64,000 bases of DNA, taken from Membranipora membranacea (Eukaryota > Bryozoa > Gymnolaemata > Cheilostomatida > Membraniporidae). The position numbers and the translations under genes were made by a program. Positions 45,149 through 55,800 of this stretch are shown one piece after another. The notes beneath the pieces were generated by a model that did not search any database, had not been told where the DNA came from, and saw nothing but the letters and a program-made list of their open reading frames with translations. The stretch spans positions 28,928,162-28,992,161 of the forward strand of contig OU612067.1 in the NCBI GenBank assembly GCA_914767715.1. Direction: 5' to 3'. Within the stretch, counting starts at the first letter, position 1; the number at the start of each line of letters is the position of its first letter.

Positions 45149-45687
45149 TGCCTACCTAAAATATTTCTGAAGTGAAACAGCTTTGAAAAGACTATTGCAT
45201 TTGGATTGACAACAGGAGAAAACTATCAAATGAGAGAAGTCAATCACCTATTCTTAGTATTATTACTGTTTGGCTTGCAGGTTGTTTTATGGACAGCACA
45301 TGTGTTGATAATAGACTTTATTGGACTTTACAAAGTCTATTAGACTGAGTTTGACTCAAATATGCTCGAATCGCGGCGCTTTAACTTTTGATGTAGCAGC
45401 TGCCAACTTGCCAGACTAAAGACTATAAAGGAGACTATCCTCGTCATTCTATCATCACTATTCAACAGACTTGTTGAAGTTGATATTGTTCTAAGGTATC
45501 TTAAGGTAGTTACAATACTTTCTTCATTTCATTGGTATCATGGTTATATTCAGTATAGGTCTTCATCATGCATTTCAACATTGATCAATCCCAACTGAGC
45601 TTTTGTTAAGTTGCAGTAGTCAACACTGTTGTACCTGTTCTCTTTCTTTTTTATTAAACTTTGACATATCTGATTTTTTGTTTTAGA

Positions 45688-48600
45688 ATGAAAAACACAG
45701 TTATGTTCCTTATACTCATTGGTATCATAATACCTGTGACGCTGCTGGAAGCTCACACTTCTGGCAAACCAGGCAAACTGAGCGGACCGGGACAACCTGA
45801 TGTCCTATTTAATCCGGGAAAACATGGAAAACCAGGTTTCTTTATCCGTACAGCCATACAAAGACGACCAGGTAGCCCCATCCATTCAGGAGCACAAGGA
45901 CGACCTCGAAGCCCCGTCCATCCAGGCAAACCGGTCAAACCAGGCAAACCGGACAAACCAGGCAAACCAGTCAAACCTGGCAAACCAGGAAATCCAGGTA
46001 AGTTTAGTCATAGCATGGACTCGCAGCACATCACACAAAGGTTCAGTTTTTTTGTAAAGTGAGGTGTGTTTTACATCTAAGTTTATCACTCTTCAGTGAT
46101 GGTATAATTGAGGCTGTCTCTTGCCTTGGAACCTGCAAAGGTGGTTTTTACTGCATGACTGAGTTCTTGAGGATTAATGACAGACCCCGATTCAGGTTTT
46201 GAATTATAGAGACTTGGTAGTCCATCAATAGGGGTTTATTTGTATGGGGAATGATATTGCGGACAAAAATTGTTTCAATGCGACTTACTTTCACCAATTT
46301 TACATCCTAATAACTTTTGACATCATGGTAATTACATCGAGCTAGCATGTCTTGTCAAGAAAGTCTACATTGGGCCATATTTAATAGTGTAAGGCATAAT
46401 GATTAATGATCTATTGATTTATTATTCACTAGAAAATCAAAATTATGCTGTACAGTCCTGCTGTGGCACACATAATGACATTGTAGTTTAACTTAAAACC
46501 GAACCGGCTATAAAAATTAGTAGTCAAAATTAGCTTTCAAAAACCTATCATCAGAGTCAAACATAGTTCAGGAATGTGTAGCTATAATGATTTTCAAAAA
46601 TAATTACTATTTACTGAGAAATATTGCTAAATGCAAATTAATAATTATTGAGTGATTGGGCATTGTTTATGAGTGTCCCATTCTTGATTCAAACTTTTCC
46701 TGATCAATGTGAACAAAACAAAACATATTTGGCGCCAAAATGGGCACATGTACGAAATCAGAATAGAGTGATCTATCAACCTTGGTAGGGATGGGAGAAA
46801 AAAAATCTGAACTGGAGGCCCCCCTTAAGTGTCTCATCGCAGCACAAACAAATTAATAGTCTGGTTCCCAGTTGAAAACTGAGATTTGAAGTTGTCCAGC
46901 TAGTTTCAATCAAAATTTATGCGAGTGTAACATTCAGAATGACAAAATAGAGCCACACTCCAGAAATATACTTTTTGACCTCACATCGGAGAGACAAAAT
47001 AGCTTAATGAACTTGCTTTTTACCCTACCAGGGGTCCAGGCACTGTGTCATGTAAGGTGTAATACTGTGTAATGTGTATTAATAGAGGGAAACAATGGTG
47101 GAAAACAAATTGATTTTTTCTCTTCTGTATTTAAGATTGTCGCTCTATTTGTCGTCCGGGGTCCCATGGAGCAAAGAAGTGGCGTATACTAGCACAAAAT
47201 GACAGTAGATGTAATTGTGGCAATGGCGAAGTAACCCCAAGTAAGTCTTATCAGCAATTTAGTATTCCAGCAGATATACCACACAGTTATGAAATGTCTT
47301 AACCAGGATCACCAGTTTGTCATTTACTTACGTCAGATCACCACTATTTAGTAGATTATTTATCATTTTATCCTGCTTGCACTGCAATACATAACTAATG
47401 TTATTATACCATATACCTGAGAACTTACTAAACAAATAATAGTGCAGCTGCTGATTGCTTTTGAAATGGTATTCATCAAAAAGTACAAAAAAAACAATGA
47501 CAGCGAGGCTGAGAGTTGTAGTATATCTCAGATGTGAAACTTCTTTTTCAACCTTTAGACAGTTTTGCTATGAAGTACATTTGTGCCTTTTCCTGTCTTT
47601 TCCACTAGCTGTGTGTCAGACAAGCTCGCTAACGAGTCTAGAAAATGGCCAAATCCCGACGGGAGATGTTGCTGTTGGAAGTGATGCCATATTCACATGT
47701 GATCCTGGCTTTTTCTTTAATCGGGACGACACCACAAACGCAGTGATACAGACATTCAGCCTGAAATGCCTTGAGTCGGGGATATTTGAGGATGTAGACA
47801 TGCCACAGTGTTCAGGTTAGTTAGATTAGATGAGTTTAGCAAGAGGTTGTCAATATTAACTTTTGAATTTCCATCATAGGATAAATTTGGTTGGTCAGGC
47901 TCATGAAAATGCAAGGTTTGATTATGAAAGTGTTGTCTTCCTGTTAATGCATTACATGGTAGAATTGTACATAAAATTTCTCCTTTGAGCAGAAATTAGA
48001 TGTATAAACTCAGAAGCGCATCTAGAAAATGGTCAAATCCCGACAGATGATGTTGCTGTTGGAAGTGATGCCATATTCACATGTGATCCTGGCTTTTTCT
48101 TTAATCGGGACGACACCACAAACGCAGTGATACAGACATTCAGCCTGAAATGCCTTGAGTCGGGGATATTTGAGGATGTAGATATCCCACAGTGTTCAGG
48201 TTAGTTAGATGAGTTTAGCAAGAGGTTCTCAATATTGACTTTTGAATTTCCATCATAGGATAAATTTGGTTGATCAGGTTCATAAAAATGCAAGGTTTGA
48301 GTATGAAAGTTTTGTCTTCCTCTTAATACGTTTTATGGTAAATAGTACTGTAGAATGGGTTTAAAATACGCTGTAATATTTAACGTTTTTGTGCCAAAAA
48401 TGGTTCTCAAAATTTTAACGAAAATATTATTATTAACTATTGAATTGGCTTCATCAATTAATTTTTACTATTGACCTGACCTCAACAATTTATTTCTACT
48501 AGGTTTTCATATTGCTAGATAAGTACAAGCACAAAACAGCTGCTGCTTACAAAAATTATGAGCTCATGTCAGGGGGTAGACAACTCCAATGCTCAGATGG

Positions 48601-51134
48601 TGCTAATGTCTTCTCTCAAACACGGAAATGTGACTGTGTGCATAACAAACTACCAATCCTATGAGTACTATAGACCTTTGGTACTATGCAACATTAATCC
48701 TATGATAATTAATCATAATATACCAGTGTGAGAGCAAGCGACTCCCTTACATTAAATAAATGTTGTCAAGAATGAGTACATTATTGATTTTTTACTGGTT
48801 TTTATTTGGACTATTCTATCGAGGTCGTTAATTTCGTTAACAAATATGTCGTTAATGAAACCCATTCTACAGTATATAACATTTTTTCTTTGAGCAGAAA
48901 TTAGATGTATAAACTCAGATGCGAATCTGGAAAATGGTCAAATCCCGACTGGATATGTTGCTGTTGGTAGTGATGCCATATTTATATGTGATCCTGGCTT
49001 TTTCTTTAATCGGGACGACACCACAAACGCAGTGATACAGACATTCAGCCTGAAATGCCTTGAGTCGGGGATATTTGAGGATGTAGACATCCCACAGTGT
49101 TTAGGTTAGTTAGATGAGTTTAGCAAGAGGTTGTCAATATTGACTTGTCTAGTTTCATCGTTGGTTTAATCTAATAGATCATGAGTATCCTAGTTTTGAT
49201 AAATCCTGTTGTCATCCTGTTGAGGCATTCAAATCTTTTAACTCTGCTGTTCACTTTGCAGAAGTCAGATGTACAAACGTACTTGACCGGACTGACCTTG
49301 TAGCAGTATCAGATACCTCTGTCGCTGTTGGGGATTTCATAAGATACAGGTGTGCATGTGGCTTCAGTCCCCCTGAAAACCCAATTGTCGGAGTAGACGG
49401 AGTGTACTCTGTTGAATGCCTGGAAAGTGGACTTTTCAATACGCCTGACATACCAGTATGCGTTGGTATGTTTACTTAATAACCTCTATAAGGGCCTACA
49501 TATAATAACTCTTCTTTTTAGCTGAGTTTGAGAACCTTTAGATATAAATATTATGTCTTTCAAGATTTCTTATCATAATCAGATTTAGTGCACAATTTTC
49601 AAGTCATAAAATACAATCTCCTATTGATCAATTAGGAAGTGCCTGAAACACTGGTTACACTGCAATTTATACTTATTTTACAGAGGGTCCTGAAATCTAC
49701 GATCCAAAAGTATGCTCAAATCAGCAGACTCGTACACTTCTTGATCGGTGAGATGATTTAGCATATTCATCGATGCAAAATTACAGTTACATAGCGATGA
49801 GATGGGCAGTGTGATCATGGCATTCTGGGTTGAGTTCCTGTAGGATTCCATCCTCAACAGATGTGCTTTAATTCAAAAAGTTCTGGTTAATTTAATGCCA
49901 TTTTTTGTACACTGACCCAGGTCTAGTGTGTTGTCATTCTATGAAACCCAACAAATTTGATTTTTTTTTACAGATTACTGCATTCTCAAGTAATAAACTT
50001 CGCCACCGGTATGATTGTTTTGAATATGCAAGAGGATCAGAGTCGGCCTGGCTACATAATGTATTCAACTCAAGGTGCGCTGCTGACTACCAATGGTGTG
50101 GATACGATTCTCATTGCTGGGGATGTGGAAGAACTGGGTTACAGAGAGGGAACTCGGGGTGATGCTCGTTTCAATGTTTTATCCGGATTTTCACAGGTCG
50201 GCGGAGATTTCGTTGTTGTTATGGATAGTATAAATTTCTGCATTAGGCTGGTCAACAGCATTTCAGGAGACACTTCAGTTTTCAGTGGGGATTGTACAAA
50301 CCAAGGAGTGATTGATGGAGATGCCTCATCTGCTAGATTCGTAGTACCTTTTCATTCAGTTATAGATAGCGCCAACCCCAGTCAGATTTTGGTTCTTGAA
50401 GCAGATAGAGAGCTTATTAGAACTGTAGACCTTGAGACAGGAACTGCCGGGACATTCTACTCTGCAGAAGATATGTCTAATGATTTTGACAGAGGATCAC
50501 CCAATCATGTGTTGCAGGATCACAATAATGACCTGTACATCTCAGTTGGGTCTGCCAGTTTTAATGCCGGTGCCATCTTCAAATTAACATATGAAGATCG
50601 TATTGCCACACTCATCACAGGGTCAGTAAGGACCAGTGGGCTAATAGATGGTTCACTCCTTGATGCTCGCTTTTCCAATCTGCGTCAAAAAGTTTTTCTA
50701 TCTACCTCCACTATGCTTGTAGCTGACTTATCTAATAATTTACTCCGACTCATAGATATAGAAGCAGACGGAGTGGCGTCACTTGATCTCTGCTCTGGTT
50801 GCCTGAATTTTCCATATTCTCTTCTGCTCACTAATGATGCACTGTATGTGGGGACTTCTGTCGGCATCACACAGTTTGTGTGTAAGTTCAATTTTGACAT
50901 CTTACGCAGCACTCTTATCAAATCATGTTCTGTGCTAATATTTGAAGCCAAATTTAGAACTTAAAAATTAAAAACCAGAATTAGGCTGAGACCTCATGAA
51001 TGATATTAGAAACCTGAATCACACAATCACTTTTAGATAAATTGATCGCTCAATTTACACTGACTTTGAGCCCAGGTTATTTTCGTTGGTCGTTTTAACC
51101 ATTTTTGAATTTCTTTTATTTTGCAGTGCCATAG
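45688..51134 (+). CDS. Secreted collagen-like, CCP (x4) and NHL-propeller protein
   Basis: Exons 45688-45997, 47136-47240, 47609-47815, 47993-48199, 48898-49104, 49262-49465, 49684-49747, 49974-50881 and 51127-51134 join in phase to give 739 residues. A signal peptide (NTVMFLILIGIIIPVTLL) leads into a GKP-rich collagen-like stretch and a Cys-rich linker (CRSICRPG, CNCGNG). Four CCP/sushi modules follow, one per phase-1 exon. The first three are nearly identical (LENGQIPT, AIFTCDPGFFFNRDD, LKCLESGIFEDVD) and the fourth is diverged. After a short linker, one 908-bp exon encodes NHL-like blades (GTRGDARFNVLSGF, DGDASSARF, DGSLLDARF). The last exon, only three codons, is the weakest part; read-through would end at 50964. 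AATAAA at 51433. CCP and NHL modules usually bind proteins, so an extracellular recognition role is inferred. Confidence 0.82.
48348..48872. mobile_element. MITE with TA target duplication
   Basis: It starts CTGTAGAATGGGTTT and ends AAACCCATTCTACAG, a perfect 15-bp inverted repeat, between TA dinucleotides (48346-48347 and 48873-48874). The neighbouring CCP-unit intron lacks it, giving an empty-site comparison at 47960-47980. TA duplication suits Tc1/mariner-type mobilisation. No ORF. Confidence 0.88.
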
Positions 51135-51438
51135 TCTGACAAATAAGAGTTGCGACAGAAAAATAGTATATAGAGCAAACTCAAAACAAAGAATCTGACT
51201 CTGTTGCTGAATCTTGAAAGAAACTGAACGAGCTTGACAGTATTTTTATGGCAATTTAACTTCTTATATATCATAAGCGTATCGTTTTTATGGCAGACAT
51301 TCTAACCAGACAAACAGAGCAATAATTGATTTCATTAACTGTATTTTTAGACATGTTTTCACGCATGATAAGGAATGTTGTTTCACCGGCGCTCAATTGG
51401 CCTACTTTTTCTGTCACACAAAGGACAGTGTTAATAAA

Positions 51439-54400
51439 ACCTGATACAGGAAAAAAATTGACTTTAAAGTCAGTAGTCAATGGATCATAGATTTTTAAGA
51501 AGACAGAAAACTTGAAACTTGTCTGTCAAAGGTGATCGAGCAGATTAACCAATCCAGAGTAGAGTTCAGAGTGTGCTTATAGTCAATTTACAGTAAGGCA
51601 GGGTTGATCTTTTCTTGTTTGTGGTGAAAATACAATAACCCTAACATAAAGGCCCAACTTCTCAACTTACCTGACATGAATTTCTAGACAGCCAGAATTG
51701 ACCACAAATACCTTAAACTTAACGCTTAGTAAGACCATCAGAGTCTAGACCCACCTACAGTTGACTTAAAAAAAAATGAAAGCTTATAGGTGCTCCTGAC
51801 TATTTTCCTGAATCTGCAACAGGGCACCTGCTTTTGTAATCGCCGAAGCGATCATGGTATCAATCAGTATATATACTGATAGCCATGATGCTAAATCAGG
51901 AATCTCAAAATAGTAGTTTGTAATATTATTAAATCAAAGATCACATGGCCTACTCTGCTGCAGTTTAAACAAAGTACTTAAAGACACTAAGCAGCTATGG
52001 TTTACTCATCCTGTAACATTTGGCAAGAAATAGATGCTCACTTTCCTATCCTCCATTTCTCGCATATCATTTGAGCGATGCTAACAAAGTGTTATCGTGT
52101 AAACACTTTTCATGAGCTCCCAAATATGACCTTGCATTATACAATAGAAACACAATGGAAACAAGCCGCACCTCCTACCCTAGCTGCAACAATTTTTATC
52201 ATTAGTAAAACTAAAAGATAATAGGTTGCCTCACATTGGTCAAGCACACTACTAATTGGCCAATCAGAAATACTGAACTAAACTGAAACTGAATCTACTA
52301 TTGCAAAATCCGCGATGGAGAGAAATGTAAATGTTCACGTTTCATTTTTTGTTCTCTTCATGCATAGTGTGACCACTCACCATAGGTAATAAAAATATGT
52401 ATCATGCATACCATGTGCATACATATAAGGAATTCACAGGCGTTTAGGGGTATATGTTTTATATTTTACTTGGTCAATTGACCCGGAGGTAAATTATTTT
52501 ATGACTATTTCCAACTGGCGTCTGGCGGTATTTTGATTTTATCAAAGCTCTGACAATGTGGCGGGCGTTCATCTAGATCAAGGAATTAATTTGGAGTGGC
52601 CTTATGACCCAGTGGTTTTGATATTCCCTGAGTACATTATCAAACCTCACAGAAATGCTGTTTGCTAAGAAACAGAAGATTGGGCTGCCCCTTAAAGAGG
52701 GACGCAAGGTGCCTAATCCTCATACGGAGAATGCGATACATCCTAGAAAACTAGAATGCATCCTAGAGGTGAGGCCATACAGGACCTCCTAATCATAAGT
52801 GTGTAGCGAGCTGCCAAAACTGAACTGGCACTAATCGGTCATTTGCAGTGACACTTTGATCTTAGCCAATAGGCCGAGAAGCACACATAATTTATCTATT
52901 GAATGAATGAGTGAATACAAGGCAAAATTAATCTGTCCCATGTTATGTGGCTTAGCTGGTTAAATGGGATAGTGTATAACATTTCATAATTGAATGACAA
53001 AGCAACCGATCGAAATCAAGCATGGTAAAAATTTACAGCTCTAGCTCGATGTGATCATCATAGCGAAAAGAATATCCCACCACTCAAGTTTAATTCTGTA
53101 TGATTTCAGCCACTGAAAATAACACACAGTGCTTTGAAAGCTACCACATTTCCTGTTAACCATGGTTACTGCTCGAGATAGAAATTGGCAATATAAAGGC
53201 TACGTGGATTGTATCAAAGGTTTTGAATACAAAGATATGACATTCCAATCAAACTCCGTCTTCAGCCCGCTCGAAAATGAGTGATATGCTTCAATTAAGC
53301 TTTATGATCAGTGGCTCTCAACAGAATTTCAATGGAAGATACAAAGTTTACACAGGTAGACTGTATGTTTTTCTTGAAAATATGTATTTCCAAATTGCAC
53401 AGAAATCTAAAACAAAACTTTTTTGAATCTCGACATTTCAGGCATTAGGATGATTGTGAAATCCAAAGCATGCGATGATTAATACTGAGTGATTGGAAGT
53501 TTTGAGAATCTTTCCAACAATTTTTGCAAATATTCTGATGTTTGGATACAAGATTTTCCCAAATAAACTGTGTTGTTTACATCAAAAACTAGAATTTACA
53601 AGTCACAAAGTAAATTGAACTAAATAATTTTGTCATCTAGTTATTTCGGACTTCATGTGATGTAAAATGTACATGAATTTGACCGCCTCCTAAAGAAGAG
53701 TATTGATAATCGTGTAAGCAGTGGGATAACTTTCTATTTTTTTGCATCAGGTCTTGTCCATCTGCGCATCACAGATACTCAGTGCAGCAGGTCAAATGAG
53801 AGCCTGTGACATACGGGCACCCCTGTACCTGTATGCCACATTATCCACCACTGGGGTGCATTACAGATTAAGCTACTTGATAACTTCCTAATATACTCTT
53901 TACCATCGTCATTGGGTTATTTATCATCGCTTTATCATTTATCATCGCTTAATTAGGAAGCTCAATCTCCTGTTTTGAGTGTTATGTCTCCCTTCATGTA
54001 CCATCCTTGAATGAGCATCATTAATTAAAATCTGTAATGTAAAGTTGTACTGTGTAAATTTTATAAGCTGGTAGCATTTTTTTTATAAAGATCAGTTGCT
54101 AGCGGCATTTTGAAGGAAGTAGTCCCATTTTGGATTTTGCCTGGCAGCTTGCTGCTAGGGTCATGTATATTGTTTGTTTGTATGTGTATAAGTTTTTGAG
54201 TTATTTCATCAGTATGGATCTTATTTGGGAGGCTAACATTCGGATATTCTCGCAAAATTTGGCACAAACTATAAAGCAATGCATAGACCATTTTTGGGTA
54301 AATCTGAAATAAGCAAGGCTTTGTCGGCAGGAAGAATCCATTGCTCCGTTGTTATCTTATTGAAACAGAGCAAACAAGCGCAGCTGCCTGAAATGAAAAT

Positions 54401-54486
54401 CACTCGTTTTCATGCATGAAAAGCTGTAGACAGGGAATGGGTCATCGTCATAGATTGTAATGTACAGTGGTTCTTCTAATATTTTC
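51439..54486. other. Interval without recognised gene
   Basis: Between the NHL gene's polyadenylation signal and the nested foldback element. It contains the second U2-headed repeat (52684-52884). A 5' part of the pentraxin gene would be expected here, but I found no convincing exon. Small frames (54061-54312, both strands) look random. Confidence 0.55.
52684..52884 (-). mobile_element. SINE-like repeat with U2 snRNA-derived head, copy 2
   Basis: Read on the - strand it opens GTGCTTCTCGGCCTATTGG and then CTAAGATCAAAGTGT. This is almost the exact 5' end of U2 snRNA (CGCTTCTCGGCCTTTTGGCT, then AAGATCAAGTGT). The body matches 10146-10355: GATTAGTGCCAGTT, GATTAGGAGGTCC, ATGGCCTCACCTCTAGGATG, TTGCGTCCCTCTTTAA. 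This copy keeps the head better than copy 1. Confidence 0.78.
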
Positions 54487-55592
54487 ACAGAGTAAGGATA
54501 AACAGAGGGGACACTTCAATGATCGTTATAGTGCCTGCGGTTTCGATCCACTGGGGGAAAATCATCAATCTGGCCACCTGCAATTTCAATAATTATATAA
54601 GTTACAATTTGAGGTTTTAGGCAGACAAACCTACCTTTGATAGGTCATAATTCATTCTGTATTTATCCCAAAGACTGATTTCCAACTTTTTTGAAATGTC
54701 AAACCTTCAAGCTATACACCATATAGCCTGTCTTGACAAGCTTTGTTCGGTGGGGGGGGGGGGGAGAGGGAACAAAGCTTGTCAACTCTTGCATGCTCGA
54801 CTGTCGAGCAGCCGATATTAAATATTGTCTTCTCTTTCGATCGGGAAGATAACTCCTTTATCTCACTAATCAATTTGTATAGTCGAGCAGCCGATATTAA
54901 ATGTTGTCTTCTCTTGCAATCGAGAAGATAACTCCTTTACCACACTAATCATTTTGTATGGGATGTATACAAATTGATTAGTGTGATGAAGGAGTTATCT
55001 TCTCGATCGAAAGAGAAGACAATATTTAATATCGGCTGCTCGACAGTCGAGCATGCAAGAGTTGACAAACTTTGTTCCCTCCCCCCCCCCCACCGAACAA
55101 AGCTTGTCAAGACAGGCTATACACCATATTGTTGTCATTTTTTGCTAGGATACATAGGCTATGAGTTATATGGGTTTTTAAAATGAGTTTTTACATATAG
55201 ATTTACAAGTGACAATTGATGGTTTGCTGGTCATCAAAATTAGGAAATGTCCGTGTACTGACCCAAGCCGCTTGTTAATCTATATGATATAACTCATTTT
55301 AAAAACCCATATAAATCATAGCCTATGTATCCTAGCAAAAAATGACAATAATATGGTGTATAGCTTGAAGGTTGGACATTTCAAAAAAGTTGGAAATCAG
55401 TCTTTGGGATGAATACAGAAAGACTGATGGCCCAACAAAGGTAGGCATGTATGTATGAGAAAATCCCTTATTACCTTATATATTCATTGAAAGTTGGCAG
55501 GTGGCCAGATGATGATTTTCCCCCCAGTAGCTCAAAAACCGCAGGCACTATAACGATCATTGAAGTGTCCCCTCTGTTTATCCTTACTCTGT
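54487..55592. mobile_element. Foldback DNA element with 9-bp target duplication
   Basis: It begins ACAGAGTAAGGATAAACAGA and ends TCTGTTTATCCTTACTCTGT. AATATTTTC flanks both sides (54478-54486 and 55593-55601). The arms are several hundred bp long and mirror each other around about 55230. The left arm is interrupted by another element at 54725-55118. Related copies lie at 17587-18230 and 31131-31286. A 9-bp duplication and long inverted arms suit MULE-type or foldback elements; no transposase seen. Confidence 0.88.
54725..55118. mobile_element. Foldback element nested inside the larger one
   Basis: It begins AGCCTGTCTTGACAAGC and ends GCTTGTCAAGACAGGCT. The outer element's ATACACCATAT is duplicated on both sides (54714-54724 and 55119-55129; 9-11 bp, depending on where the palindromic end is cut). 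Next to the ends lie G- and C-runs. Inside, two direct units of about 80 bp (GTCGAGCAGCCGATATTAAA) sit in the left arm and one inverted unit in the right. Confidence 0.88.
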
Positions 55593-55800
55593 AATATTTT
55601 CTTTGACATGGGCTCATAACAAAAATAATGGTTGTTTTGATTAGCGGTCTGAACTCATCAAATAGTGTGCATACAAATTATTAAACTTTCTTTGAACTTG
55701 TATGTCATCTACAGATTTGTTAGTGACTTTGTCATTTATTTGCAAAAGTTGTTATCTAACCTCAATAGTCACTAATATTACTGTATTTCTCCAACAACAG

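Larger units (their letters stand above)
36634..45687. other. Gene-poor, repeat-rich interval
   Basis: No exon set could be assembled between the CUB-like gene and the collagen/CCP/NHL gene. Small frames here do not join or match families. The interval holds three SINE copies, a duplicated repeat and two DNA elements, listed separately. 40000-41600 contains nothing else I can classify. Confidence 0.6.

Noticed and set aside
45753-46089. Glycine-rich - strand frames opposite the collagen-like exon
   Set aside because: They are mirror images of the GKP repeat codons. The + strand has the signal peptide and matching splice phases.
53240-53359. Possible upstream exon for the pentraxin gene
   Set aside because: An open frame ends at an ACAG/GTAGAC donor-like site, but the residues do not resemble the first half of a pentraxin domain and no start or acceptor is convincing.
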